From positions 1 to 64,000 of the forward strand of contig CAZEIM010000001.1 in NCBI GenBank assembly GCA_964512145.1: a stretch of 64,000 bases of DNA. Direction: 5' to 3'. Shown in pieces: positions 26,258 to 34,923 of the stretch; position 1 is the stretch's first letter, and every line of letters begins with the position of its first letter. This DNA is from CAYOHR01 sp964512145. Lineage in GTDB: Bacteria; Bacteroidota; Bacteroidia; Flavobacteriales_G; JALEGO01. The notes below the pieces were generated by a model, which saw only the letters and a program-made list of their open reading frames with translations, was not told the DNA's origin and did no database searches. Made by a program: the position numbers and the translations under genes.

Positions 26258-28702
26258 ATGATGGAAGAAAATCCTATGAGCTTATATAACCTTTCCGATA
26301 CTATAGACGAAGGAACAGAATTTATACCATTACTTTCTGTTGAAGATGAAGAGCAGTTTAATTTAGAAAATGTGCCTCAAGAATTACCTATTTTACCTTT
26401 ACGGAATACCGTTTTATTTCCTGGAGTAGTAATACCTATTACAGTTGGCAGAGATAAGTCGATTAAGTTGGTAAAAGAGGCTTATCAAGGAGATAAAACT
26501 ATTGGAGTTGTTACACAAACCAACCAAAAAATAGAGGAACCGGAAGAAAAAGATTTATTTAAAATTGGTACTGTTGCTCGTATTCTTAAAATTATTAGAA
26601 TGCCCGATGGAAGTACTACTGTTATTATTCAGGGCAAGAAAAGATTTAAAATTGAGCAAATAACACAAATTGAACCATACTATAAGGCAACGATTTCATC
26701 TTACGGTGAAGGTCAACAAAAAAATATCTCGAGTCATTTTGAGGCCTTAATTTCATCGGTTCGGGATGTTGCTGTAAGCATCATAAAACAATCCCCTCAA
26801 ATACCAACAGAAGCAAATATTGCCATAAAAAATATTGAAAGTCCGGCATTTTTAATCAACTTTATTTCTTCTCATATGAATGCTCCACTGGAAGAAAAGC
26901 AAAAAATGCTTGAAACCATTGATCTTGAAAAGAGAGCAAACGCATTATTAGAGCATTTAACCAAGGAATTACAAATGTTGCAATTAAAAAACGATATACA
27001 GGCTAAAGTAAAAACTGATATCGATCAGCAACAAAGAGAATATTTTCTCCATCAACAAATGAAAACTATTCAAGAAGAGTTGGGGGGGAATCCGGTGGAT
27101 CAAGAAATTACAGAATTGCAGGAAAAAGCTTCTAAAAAGAAATGGAGTAAGGAGGTTAAAAAAGCTTTTGATAAAGAGTTGGATAAACTTTCTCGAATGA
27201 ATCCTTCCGGTGCAGAGTTTTCTGTACAGGTAAATTATCTGGATACCTTGGTTGAATTACCGTGGAATGAATATACCAAAGACAACTTTGATTTAACTCG
27301 TGCCCAGAAAATTTTAGACAGAGATCATTATGGTCTTGAAAAAATTAAAGAACGCATCATGGAGCATTTAGCGGTGCTTAAACTGAAAAAAAATATGAAA
27401 TCACCTATTTTGTGTTTTTACGGCCCCCCGGGAGTTGGAAAAACATCTTTAGGACGTTCTATTGCCGAAGCTTTAGGAAGAAAATATGTCAGAATGTCAT
27501 TAGGAGGCATGCGAGATGAAGCGGAAATACGCGGACACAGAAGAACTTACATAGGCGCTATGCCCGGAAGAGTTTTACAGAACTTAAAAAAAGTAAAATC
27601 ATCGAATCCGGTTTTTATTTTAGATGAAATTGATAAAATTGGTAGTGATTTTCATGGAGATCCCTCTTCGGCACTTCTTGAAGTCCTTGACCCAGAACAA
27701 AACTTTGCCTTTCACGATAATTTTGTAGAATTAGATTACGATTTATCTAAAATTATGTTTATTGCTACTGCCAATAATTTAAATACTATACAACCCGCAC
27801 TTCGCGATCGTATGGAAATTATTGAATTGACAGGGTATACCGTAGAAGAAAAAGTAAAAATCGGAACTAAACATATTATACCTAAATTATTACAGGAACA
27901 TGGATTAAAGAAAACCCATGTAGTAATACCCGAAAAAGCATTAGAATATATAGTAGAATCTCATACTATGGAATCTGGGGTTCGAGGTTTAGAAAAAAAG
28001 TTGGCCAAAGTGATACGATATGTTGCAAAAAACGTGGCCATGGATAAGGAATACGACAAAAATATTAGTAAAGAACTGGTAGATAAAATTTTGGGGCCCG
28101 GAATATCCAAAGAAAAATATGCTGGAAATGATGTAGCAGGTGTCGTTACCGGCTTAGCTTGGACAGCTGTAGGAGGGGATATTTTATTTATTGAAACCAG
28201 CTTAACTAAAGGCAAGGGAAAACTTACTCTTACCGGTAATTTAGGGGATGTAATGAAAGAATCGGCTACTATTGCTTTAGAATATTTAAAATCGCATGCA
28301 TATTTGTTGGATTTAAAACAAGAAGTTTTTGACGAACACAACATTCACATACATGTACCGGAAGGTGCTACGCCAAAAGACGGTCCATCAGCAGGAATAA
28401 CGATGTTAACCGCTTTAGCTTCGGCCTTTACCAAACGAAAAGTAAAAGCAAAATTAGCTATGACCGGTGAAATTACTCTTAGAGGTAATGTATTACCAGT
28501 TGGTGGCATAAAAGAAAAAATTTTAGCCGCCAAACGTGCCGATATAAAAGAAATTATTGTATGTGCCGAAAACAAAAAAGACGTAGATGAAATTAACCCT
28601 TCCTATATTAAAGGTTTAACTTTTCATTATGTTAAAAAAATGTCGGAAGTGTTAGATATTGCTTTAACCAAGCAAAAGGTTAAGGAAGTGGAGATGGTTT
28701 GA
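26258..28702 (+). CDS. lon: ATP-dependent protease La
   Basis: 814 residues. The N-terminal substrate-binding LON domain begins with LPILPLRNTVLFPGVVIPI. A coiled-coil helical linker follows, then the AAA+ module with Walker A GPPGVGKTSLG (about residue 389), Walker B VFILDEIDKIG, and the peptidase domain with catalytic S711 in PKDGPSAGITM and K752 in VGGIKEKILAAKRA. Lon degrades misfolded and regulatory proteins in the cytoplasm. All catalytic elements are intact. The start is ATG at 26258; a second ATG follows immediately and a third at residue 7, so the exact start is uncertain by a few residues. Confidence 0.97.
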   Translation: MMEENPMSLYNLSDTIDEGTEFIPLLSVEDEEQFNLENVPQELPILPLRNTVLFPGVVIPITVGRDKSIKLVKEAYQGDKTIGVVTQTNQKIEEPEEKDLFKIGTVARILKIIRMPDGSTTVIIQGKKRFKIEQITQIEPYYKATISSYGEGQQKNISSHFEALISSVRDVAVSIIKQSPQIPTEANIAIKNIESPAFLINFISSHMNAPLEEKQKMLETIDLEKRANALLEHLTKELQMLQLKNDIQAKVKTDIDQQQREYFLHQQMKTIQEELGGNPVDQEITELQEKASKKKWSKEVKKAFDKELDKLSRMNPSGAEFSVQVNYLDTLVELPWNEYTKDNFDLTRAQKILDRDHYGLEKIKERIMEHLAVLKLKKNMKSPILCFYGPPGVGKTSLGRSIAEALGRKYVRMSLGGMRDEAEIRGHRRTYIGAMPGRVLQNLKKVKSSNPVFILDEIDKIGSDFHGDPSSALLEVLDPEQNFAFHDNFVELDYDLSKIMFIATANNLNTIQPALRDRMEIIELTGYTVEEKVKIGTKHIIPKLLQEHGLKKTHVVIPEKALEYIVESHTMESGVRGLEKKLAKVIRYVAKNVAMDKEYDKNISKELVDKILGPGISKEKYAGNDVAGVVTGLAWTAVGGDILFIETSLTKGKGKLTLTGNLGDVMKESATIALEYLKSHAYLLDLKQEVFDEHNIHIHVPEGATPKDGPSAGITMLTALASAFTKRKVKAKLAMTGEITLRGNVLPVGGIKEKILAAKRADIKEIIVCAENKKDVDEINPSYIKGLTFHYVKKMSEVLDIALTKQKVKEVEMV

Positions 28703-28724
28703 TTTTTTAAAAATTAAAAAAAGA

Positions 28725-28757
28725 ATGATTATACCCGTAAAGAGTAATCATATTTTA
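28725..28757 (+). terminator. possible weak terminator after lon
   Basis: ATGATTA (28725-28731) pairs with TAATCAT (28745-28751) across a 13-base loop, followed by ATTTTAT. The stem is AT-rich and short and the tail is interrupted, so this is only a candidate. The ~500-base interval 28703-29200 otherwise holds just the broken small gene described at 28827-29108. Confidence 0.35.
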
Positions 28758-28826
28758 TACCTTATGACTTGAGTAGACCCTCTGTTTTGATATGAGCAAT
28801 TGATTGGAATTTTAAACTATAATGTA

Positions 28827-29108
28827 TCAAACATGAGGTGTAAAATATTTATGTAAAACCTCTTCGGGTAGTTCAGCCCCATAAATATCTCAACCATAAA
28901 TTCTGTTATTGGTCATTCTGTGTTCTAATGCACATATTAAATTCTTGGTATCGGGTTCAATTATAAATGAAAAAATCCAAGGGCTTGTGTTTTTATATGC
29001 ATTAGAATTATAGGGATTTTGAGTGAAAAATTGACCTTTTAACTCATTTCCCATATACTCATGACCCGAAATCTCTAAAAACTTTTGTTTTTGTATGTTT
29101 GATAGCAT
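28827..29108 (-). pseudogene. small conserved-looking protein interrupted by one in-frame TGA
   Basis: The minus-strand frame from an ATG at 29108 gives 72 residues and stops at a TGA (28890-28892). The same frame then continues for another 20 codons with protein-like text (DIYGAELPEEVLHKYFTPHV) to a second TGA at 28827-28829. Read through, the protein would be 93 residues: ISGHEYMGNELKGQFF, SPWIFSFIIEPDTKNLICAL, HRMTNNRIYG[stop]DIYGAELPEEVL. A Trp (TGG) at the stop would give a smooth sequence, so a single G-to-A change or a sequencing error probably broke it. The family is not recognised; there is no signal peptide or membrane segment. It stands alone between lon and the queuosine transporter. 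Confidence 0.5.
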
Positions 29109-29200
29109 GTTATTTGATTTTAATCATTAAAAAATACTAATTTTCGTGTTTTTCCCAGTTGAAGTAATAAGAGTATTCATATCTTCATACAATTTAATTC

Positions 29201-30025
29201 TTAAGCTCTTGTATGAATTAAAGCATTATTTTTAAGCTCTTTTGCTAACTCTTTTCCTAAATACTTGTCTATACCAAAATGTACCAAATATAACATTGGA
29301 GTAATACAAATAGAGATCAAAAATTTATAAATATACCCAAGAAAACCAATAACCATTACATTTTTTAAGCTCCAACCTGCCCCAATATAAAATGCAATAA
29401 AAAGAACCACAAAGCTATCTATAAATTGTGATATAATGGTAGAACCGGTTGCTCTTAACCAAATCATTTTTTCACCTGTTTTTTGTTTAATTTTTTGAAA
29501 AATAAATACATCTACAAATTGACTGGTTAAAAATGCCGAAATAGATCCTACAATTATCCAAAGCCCCTGCCCAAAAACTAAACGGTAGGCAATATTATAG
29601 TCTCCCACTTTTTTTAGCAAAGCTTCTTTTTCTATAGAACCAACATTTGTTGGGATGTGGGATGTAATCCAAAAATCGGCCGGAGCTAATTGAATACTTA
29701 TGTAAAACATAACAAAGGAAAATAAAATAAAAAATGATGTTATAAAGGTTAGTAAACGAACTCCTTTTATACCAAAGTATTCGTTGATTACATCGGTAAA
29801 AATAAATACAACTGGCCACAATAATACGCCTGCCGATAAATTAAAACTTAGATTATTTATCCCGGCAATATCTACATTTAAAGGTAAAAAACCCAATGTT
29901 TTTTCTAACGAAAATATCTTTACTCCCATAAACTCAGCAATAAGTGCATTGGTAATAAAAAATCCAGACAGAAAAATAAAAAGCACGTTTTCTTTTTTAT
30001 TTAAAATGCTTACATTAGAGTACAT
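29201..30025 (-). CDS. queuosine precursor transporter (YhhQ/VUT family)
   Basis: 274 residues, about seven membrane helices. Family landmarks: FITNALIAEFMGVKIF, LSAGVLLWPVVFIFTDVINEYFG, RATGSTIISQFIDSFVVLFIAFYIG. YhhQ-type proteins import the 7-deazaguanine precursors preQ0/preQ1 used to make queuosine in tRNA. queA, which acts on preQ1-modified tRNA, lies about 800 bases away on the other strand, which supports the assignment. It is slightly longer than E. coli YhhQ (~220), with an N-terminal extension. ATG start at 30025. Confidence 0.88.
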   Translation of the reverse strand: MYSNVSILNKKENVLFIFLSGFFITNALIAEFMGVKIFSLEKTLGFLPLNVDIAGINNLSFNLSAGVLLWPVVFIFTDVINEYFGIKGVRLLTFITSFFILFSFVMFYISIQLAPADFWITSHIPTNVGSIEKEALLKKVGDYNIAYRLVFGQGLWIIVGSISAFLTSQFVDVFIFQKIKQKTGEKMIWLRATGSTIISQFIDSFVVLFIAFYIGAGWSLKNVMVIGFLGYIYKFLISICITPMLYLVHFGIDKYLGKELAKELKNNALIHTRA

Positions 30026-30061
30026 GGTAATGTTTTTAACTAAAATAACACTTTTAAAGTT

Positions 30062-30424
30062 TTGAGGAGTATAAATACAAAATATTTAGGACTAACCGGA
30101 GAGCAAATAGCTTTAGAAAAACAAAAAAAAAAAGGGTATACTCTAGTTTTTCAAAATTTCCGCTGTCGCATTGGTGAAATTGATTTAGTGATGCTTTTGG
30201 ACACTACATTGGTATTTGTAGAAGTAAAAACAAGAAGTAGTGATTTTTTTGGTTACCCGGAAGAGGCAGTTAGTAAACAAAAACAGGAAAAATTAAGAAA
30301 ATCTGCCGAATATTTTTTAGAAGAAACCTCTATTTTGTATAAAGAAGTTAGGTTTGATATTATTTCAATTATTCAAAATCATAAAGTTCAACAAATTCAA
30401 CATTTTGAAGATGCTTTTTGGTGA
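30062..30424 (+). CDS. YraN family endonuclease-like protein (UPF0102)
   Basis: 120 residues, full length for YraN. The restriction-endonuclease-like core is GLTGEQIALEKQKKKGYTLV, NFRCRIGEIDLVML (E and D of the PD-(D/E)xK fold) and LVFVEVKTRSS (ExK), then FGYPEEAVSKQKQEKL. The molecular role is not established; a nuclease acting on Holliday-type or other DNA structures has been proposed for the fold. No ATG precedes the conserved block; I use the TTG at 30062, which keeps the full N-terminal helix. It is divergent from the queuosine transporter and convergent with the next small membrane protein. Confidence 0.85.
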   Translation: MRSINTKYLGLTGEQIALEKQKKKGYTLVFQNFRCRIGEIDLVMLLDTTLVFVEVKTRSSDFFGYPEEAVSKQKQEKLRKSAEYFLEETSILYKEVRFDIISIIQNHKVQQIQHFEDAFW

Positions 30425-30427
30425 ATT

Positions 30428-30778
30428 TTATTTTGTCAAAAACTTCTTCCAAATTTTTTCTTGAAAAAAATAATGGTATACTAGAACCAATAAACCCAAT
30501 GAAAAAATACTTTTCGACCAGTTGTGTAATGAATTATCAAAAAATAATTCGCTAATCATCCAAATGGAGTTGGCTGTTATCCAACATGTAACAGCAATAT
30601 TATGCATAAATTCGGTTAAAACAGGTTTGCTTTTTATGGTAATCCAACATGCCAGTAAAATAGTAGGAATAATCATAATAGTACCCATGGTTTTATATTG
30701 CATTATCCAACATATATCTTTTAATAACCACAATATGATGTGTATATTTTCAAATTTTCGTAATGGTTGTTGTATCAT
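30428..30778 (-). CDS. small four-helix membrane protein of unknown function
   Basis: 116 residues with four hydrophobic segments: IILWLLKDICWIMQ, MGTIMIIPTILLACWITI, HNIAVTCWITANSIWMISELFF and IFSLGLLVLVYHYFF. It is rich in Trp and Cys in the membrane and has charged residues at the ends. It resembles small inner-membrane proteins seen in Flavobacteriia, but I cannot name a family or function. ATG start at 30778; it is divergent from queA and ends 4 bases from the yraN stop. Confidence 0.65.
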   Translation of the reverse strand: MIQQPLRKFENIHIILWLLKDICWIMQYKTMGTIMIIPTILLACWITIKSKPVLTEFMHNIAVTCWITANSIWMISELFFDNSLHNWSKSIFSLGLLVLVYHYFFQEKIWKKFLTK

Positions 30779-30812
30779 TTTAAATTAGTTGGGAATTTCG
30801 CTTCAAAATTAC

Positions 30813-30820
30813 TATTTTTG
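30813..30820 (+). promoter_or_regulatory. -7 promoter box upstream of queA
   Basis: TATTTTTG, exact TAnnTTTG, 19 bases before the ATG at 30839. A TTGGG at 30789 lies about 21 bases upstream of the box, near the -33 position. Confidence 0.6.
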
Positions 30821-30838
30821 CACTGCTAAAAAATATAC

Positions 30839-31888
30839 ATGAAACTTTCTCAGTTTAAAATAAAGATTCCTAAAGAGCTTATTGCTCAACATCCCGTAGA
30901 AAATAGAGATGAAAGTCGTTTAATGGTAGTTCATAAAGATACCGGAAAAATTGAGCATAAAATATTTAAAGATTTAATTGATTATTTTGATGAGGGAGAC
31001 TGCTTTATTTTAAATGACACAAGAGTATTCCCTGCTAGAATGTATGGAAATAAAGAAAAAACAGGTGCCAAAATAGAGGTTTTTTTGCTTCGAGAATTAA
31101 ATAGAGAGAGTTTTTTGTGGGATGTACTTGTTGATCCTGCCAGAAAAATACGAATTGGAAATAAATTATACTTTGGTGAAGATGACTCGTTGGTAGCTGA
31201 AGTAATTGATAACACTACCTCAAGAGGTAGAACATTACGTTTCTTATACGATGGAACATATCCGGAGTTTAAAAAACTAATTACTGATTTAGGTGAAACC
31301 CCAATTCCAAAATATATTGAACGTAAGGTTGAACCAGAAGATGAAGAAAGATACCAAACTATATTTGCAAAACACGAAGGCGCAGTTGCTGCTCCTACCT
31401 CTTCTTTACATTTTAGCAAACATTTATTAAAAAGATTAGAAATAAAAGGGGTAGACTTAAATTTTTTAACGTTACATGTAGGTTTAGGTCATTTTAGACC
31501 GGTAGAAGTTGAAGATCTTACTAAGCATAAAACAGAATCTGAAGAACTGATTATATCTGAAGAAACAGCCGAAAAGGTTAATCAAGTTAAAAATAATAAA
31601 AATAAAGTATGTGCTGTTGGAACTAGTGTAATGAGAGGAATTGAAACTTCTGTTTCTACCGATGGTACTTTAAAACCCTATAAAGGTTGGACTAATAAAT
31701 TTATTTTCCCACCGTATGATTTTAGTGTGGCAAATTCGTTGATTACCAATTTTCATATGTCAGAATCAACCTTATTAATGATGACAGCTGCATTTGGAGG
31801 GTATGATTTAATTATGAAAGCATATAAAGAAGCTATAAAAGAAAAATATAGATTTTTCTCTTATGGAGATGCTATGTTGATTTTGTGA
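30839..31888 (+). CDS. queA: S-adenosylmethionine:tRNA ribosyltransferase-isomerase
   Basis: 349 residues, normal for QueA, which transfers and isomerises the ribosyl part of SAM onto preQ1 in the anticodon wobble base, giving epoxyqueuosine. Diagnostic text: IPKELIAQHPVENRDESRLMV at the N-terminus, FILNDTRVFPARMYG, GETPIPKYIERK, EGAVAAPTSSLHFS, FLTLHVGLGHFRPVEVEDL and the C-terminal NFHMSESTLLMMTAAFGG. It works with the queuosine precursor transporter at 29201-30025. Its stop overlaps the GTG start of ispD by 4 bases (GTGA). Confidence 0.97.
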   Translation: MKLSQFKIKIPKELIAQHPVENRDESRLMVVHKDTGKIEHKIFKDLIDYFDEGDCFILNDTRVFPARMYGNKEKTGAKIEVFLLRELNRESFLWDVLVDPARKIRIGNKLYFGEDDSLVAEVIDNTTSRGRTLRFLYDGTYPEFKKLITDLGETPIPKYIERKVEPEDEERYQTIFAKHEGAVAAPTSSLHFSKHLLKRLEIKGVDLNFLTLHVGLGHFRPVEVEDLTKHKTESEELIISEETAEKVNQVKNNKNKVCAVGTSVMRGIETSVSTDGTLKPYKGWTNKFIFPPYDFSVANSLITNFHMSESTLLMMTAAFGGYDLIMKAYKEAIKEKYRFFSYGDAMLIL

Positions 31889-32565
31889 CAGAAAAGTTTG
31901 CCTTAATAGTTGCGGGAGGAAAAGGAGAGAGGATGGGAGAAAAACTCCCCAAGCAGTTTATTGAAGTCAATAATCACCCAATTCTTTATTATACTTTACA
32001 AAAATTTTACGCTGCAGTTCCTAATATAAGAGTTGTTTTGGTATTACCCAAAGAACATTTTTTTTACTGGAATAATATTTCTCAAAAATACTTTTTTACT
32101 CACTTAACTTTAGTTGAAGGAGGAAATACCAGGTTTCAGTCTGTACTTAATGGCTTACAATACATTCCTGATAATGTTACGGTTGCGGTTCATGATGGAG
32201 TAAGGCCTTTAATCTCAGAAGATTTTATCCTACAAATATTTTTTGAAGCAGAAAATAAACACGCTGTAATACCTTATACTTTACCTGTAGACTCACTTAG
32301 AAAAGTAGAAAATAAAAAAAACTTCTCAATTAACAGAAGTGAATATGTTTGTGTGCAAACACCTCAATGTTTTAACTCAACTCTTTTGAAAAATGCATAT
32401 AGCCAAGTTACGTATCGAGAAGAATTAACTGATGATGCTACAGTGGTTGAAAAATTTGGGCATCCAATTTATTTGTTTCCGGGCGATTCAATGAATTTTA
32501 AAATTACTACTCCACACGATTTAGAATATTTTAGGTTTTTATTATCTAAAAAAAATAGTCTTTAG
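31885..32565 (+). CDS. ispD: 2-C-methyl-D-erythritol 4-phosphate cytidylyltransferase
   Basis: 226 residues. The nucleotide-binding loop is IVAGGKGERMGEKLPKQF (about residues 8-25), then VHDGVRPLIS, TLPVDSLRKV, NRSEYVCVQTPQCF and LTDDATVVEKFG, all characteristic of IspD. The enzyme couples CTP with methylerythritol phosphate in the MEP isoprenoid pathway; ispH, the last enzyme of that pathway, is also in this window. The GTG start at 31885 is translationally coupled to queA. The 3' end overlaps the convergent membrane protein gene by 4 bases. Confidence 0.96.
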   Translation: MTEKFALIVAGGKGERMGEKLPKQFIEVNNHPILYYTLQKFYAAVPNIRVVLVLPKEHFFYWNNISQKYFFTHLTLVEGGNTRFQSVLNGLQYIPDNVTVAVHDGVRPLISEDFILQIFFEAENKHAVIPYTLPVDSLRKVENKKNFSINRSEYVCVQTPQCFNSTLLKNAYSQVTYREELTDDATVVEKFGHPIYLFPGDSMNFKITTPHDLEYFRFLLSKKNSL

Positions 32566-34412
32566 TACATACAATGATGTAATACATATCCTGAATTTTC
32601 AATTGGCTCTGTTTTTTTTATAATATTTTGCATTTCTTGGCTTAAGGTATAATAATTAGGACAAATTAAAAACGGTATTTTTTGAGATTTCATGAAATTA
32701 ACTTGTATTTGATTTGTAGTATATTTTTTTGGATATTTTTTTTGATAGGTATTTAATACACTTTTTTCAAACACTTGTTTTTCGTAAAATAATTCTGGGA
32801 TGTTCTTTGACCATTTGATATCCCATATATTTATACATACCGGATGATAATTAGTGATATATCTTTGAATGAAGGCAAATGGCACATATACATTTATGTT
32901 TTTTTCATACATGGTATTTATTGTATTGGTATCAGCCATAAAAGCAAATTTTTTGGCAGCCGATTCTTGCGTGATGTTCAAAAAATAATGACTAATTTTC
33001 CCATGTTCAAACGTTTCATGGATAGGTATGTATTTTTTGTAATGTTGTATGCTATTCCATATTAACCATACAATACAAATCATGCTTAATATAATCTTAT
33101 TTAATGCAAAAGCATTATATATAAAAATATTGATAAAAATAGCACCTAACCAAATATACAGTATGCACCACAACTGTATGCTATCAAAATAATTACTCAT
33201 CAATGCATACAATAAAGTTCCACTTACAATAAAAATAGAAAACCAAAACATTATTTTTTTTATATGATGTAATTTATAGATATAAGACAGAAAAATAGGA
33301 GCAATAAAGCTCATAAAGGAAAATTGCACAACATATTTCCATTCACCTATTTTTTTGATAAAATTTTCAATGTTTACTTTTTGTAAATTATCGTTCACCA
33401 TGTTTTTATATGAATAATTATCTAAAAAAACATATAGTATTAACCAATACACCAAAAATCCCCATGTCGTTTTTAGTATGGTACGATTCAGTAATTTATT
33501 TTTTTGAAAAAATGAATATAAATACAGTTCTAATAATCCCAAATAAATACTGGGCAACCATACACTATTTATAAATGAACTCACCTGTATAAATATTAAT
33601 CCTTGAAAATATTTTTTTTCAATACATAAAAAAATTCCAAATATCAAAAAAGGTATTGCTAGGAGTCCTTTTTTTCCGAAATACCCCAATACCGGTTCAT
33701 TATAACCAATAGCATGAATATTAAATATATAGATGCCGCTTACAATATATAAGATAAACGGTGCTAATACAGCCCACCACCTATAGGGATTATATTGACA
33801 TATTATTTGATATATGATATATTGCATTAAAGCAAAACATATACTCGGAAAAAACACTTTAAAGCATAATACGGTAGATTTTCCGGTCATTAATTTAATC
33901 CATCCGGTAAACCAAAGTTCACCGAAGTGATAAAAAATCTCTCTCTTATTGGTTTCATATGAAAAATAGTCAATGATGGTGTTTTCTTTTCCTGAATACA
34001 TCAGGTAATCTGTTAAAGAAACATAAAACCACTCATCTGAGTTTAAGGTATTAAATATCACTTTATTTAAAGAGTTATACTGAAAAGAAAAAAACAATGT
34101 GCTAAAAAACAGGTATACTATAAATATTTTAGGAAAGGATTGATGCTTTTTTATATCATAATTATTGCTTTTATCTGTATGTAAAAAATGAAATACAAAA
34201 AATATTATTAGTCCAATAAATATGGTGCTGCCTTTTGTAAATAGTACAGAAGCAAAAAAAATGTGTAAGATGATTCCGGTTAGTACATTAAAAATAAAAA
34301 GGTATTTAACATCAACAAAACACTTTTTTAAGATATATCTAGAATAGAAATATCCCGAAAGATATAGTATAAAAAATAGGACAAAAACCCAAATTAGGTT
34401 TAAAAGCAGCAA
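32562..34412 (-). CDS. large multi-pass membrane protein of unknown function, possibly GT-C-like
   Basis: 616 residues with about twelve membrane helices and a soluble C-terminal ~130 residues. A first periplasmic loop holds LNSDEWFYVSLTDYLMYSGK and YHFGELWFTGWIKLM; acidic residues just after the early helices recall GT-C glycosyltransferases, but I see no diagnostic motif. Base composition is very AT-rich and close to the other membrane proteins here. The start is a TTG at 34412 (LLLNLIWVFVLFFILYL follows). It is 8 bases downstream of the exported 160-residue protein gene on the same strand. I cannot assign a function. Confidence 0.55.
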   Translation of the reverse strand: MLLLNLIWVFVLFFILYLSGYFYSRYILKKCFVDVKYLFIFNVLTGIILHIFFASVLFTKGSTIFIGLIIFFVFHFLHTDKSNNYDIKKHQSFPKIFIVYLFFSTLFFSFQYNSLNKVIFNTLNSDEWFYVSLTDYLMYSGKENTIIDYFSYETNKREIFYHFGELWFTGWIKLMTGKSTVLCFKVFFPSICFALMQYIIYQIICQYNPYRWWAVLAPFILYIVSGIYIFNIHAIGYNEPVLGYFGKKGLLAIPFLIFGIFLCIEKKYFQGLIFIQVSSFINSVWLPSIYLGLLELYLYSFFQKNKLLNRTILKTTWGFLVYWLILYVFLDNYSYKNMVNDNLQKVNIENFIKKIGEWKYVVQFSFMSFIAPIFLSYIYKLHHIKKIMFWFSIFIVSGTLLYALMSNYFDSIQLWCILYIWLGAIFINIFIYNAFALNKIILSMICIVWLIWNSIQHYKKYIPIHETFEHGKISHYFLNITQESAAKKFAFMADTNTINTMYEKNINVYVPFAFIQRYITNYHPVCINIWDIKWSKNIPELFYEKQVFEKSVLNTYQKKYPKKYTTNQIQVNFMKSQKIPFLICPNYYTLSQEMQNIIKKTEPIENSGYVLHHCMY

Positions 34413-34420
34413 ATAATTAA

Positions 34421-34903
34421 TTACTTAATTTTATAACCTAAGGTTAAAATTAAACATCCCTTTGCTTCAGCACCTTCTGCAGGAGGCACATGATAGTCGA
34501 TGTAGAGTTTTCTGTATGACTTTTCAGGATCAAATACATACTGATCGTTTACTTTTTGAGATTCTTTAGATGAAAACAGTAATTTTCTGTCTTTAGATTC
34601 GTATTTTTTATCGTAAACTTCAATGTCTACATTTTGTGGAAGACCTTCCATACTAAAAATAAATCTGTATTTTTCACCTACGTATAAAGGAACTTCTAAT
34701 TCTTTAAATTGCATTTTAGATCCAAAAACCAAATGTGTTGTTTTTGAAGCATCATAACTATATATAGGCTTTAAAGTTTCTTTTGCTTTGTTTTTTATAT
34801 TTAAAGCATCACAAGTGGTAGTAGTTTGCTCATCATCTGAAGTAAAGGCAAACGTTAAAAATGTAACCAATGCTATTAATAAAGTGTAAAATCTAGTATT
34901 CAT
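34421..34903 (-). CDS. exported protein of unknown function, 160 residues
   Basis: A signal peptide (FYTLLIALVTFLTFAFTS) is followed by a ~135-residue mature domain that looks like a beta-sandwich: THLVFGSKMQFKELEVPLYVGEKYRFIFSMEGLPQNVDIEVYDKK, then RKLLFSSKESQKVNDQYVFDP and a Cys near the C-terminus (GCLILTLGYKIK), with another at residue ~32. The two Cys could form a disulfide. The family is not recognised. It follows the 282-residue lipoprotein gene by 20 bases, so the two are probably cotranscribed. Confidence 0.6.
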   Translation of the reverse strand: MNTRFYTLLIALVTFLTFAFTSDDEQTTTTCDALNIKNKAKETLKPIYSYDASKTTHLVFGSKMQFKELEVPLYVGEKYRFIFSMEGLPQNVDIEVYDKKYESKDRKLLFSSKESQKVNDQYVFDPEKSYRKLYIDYHVPPAEGAEAKGCLILTLGYKIK

Positions 34904-34923
34904 AGGATTTTTGTATAATTAAA

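Noticed and set aside
27961..28575. Two minus-strand frames of 76-127 codons inside lon
   Set aside because: They are shadows of the conserved lon peptidase domain.
29184..29217. 9-base inverted repeat (TTCATACAA / TTGTATGAA) at the end of the queuosine transporter gene
   Set aside because: It overlaps the last codons of the gene and lacks a T tract on the minus strand, so it is not convincing as a terminator.
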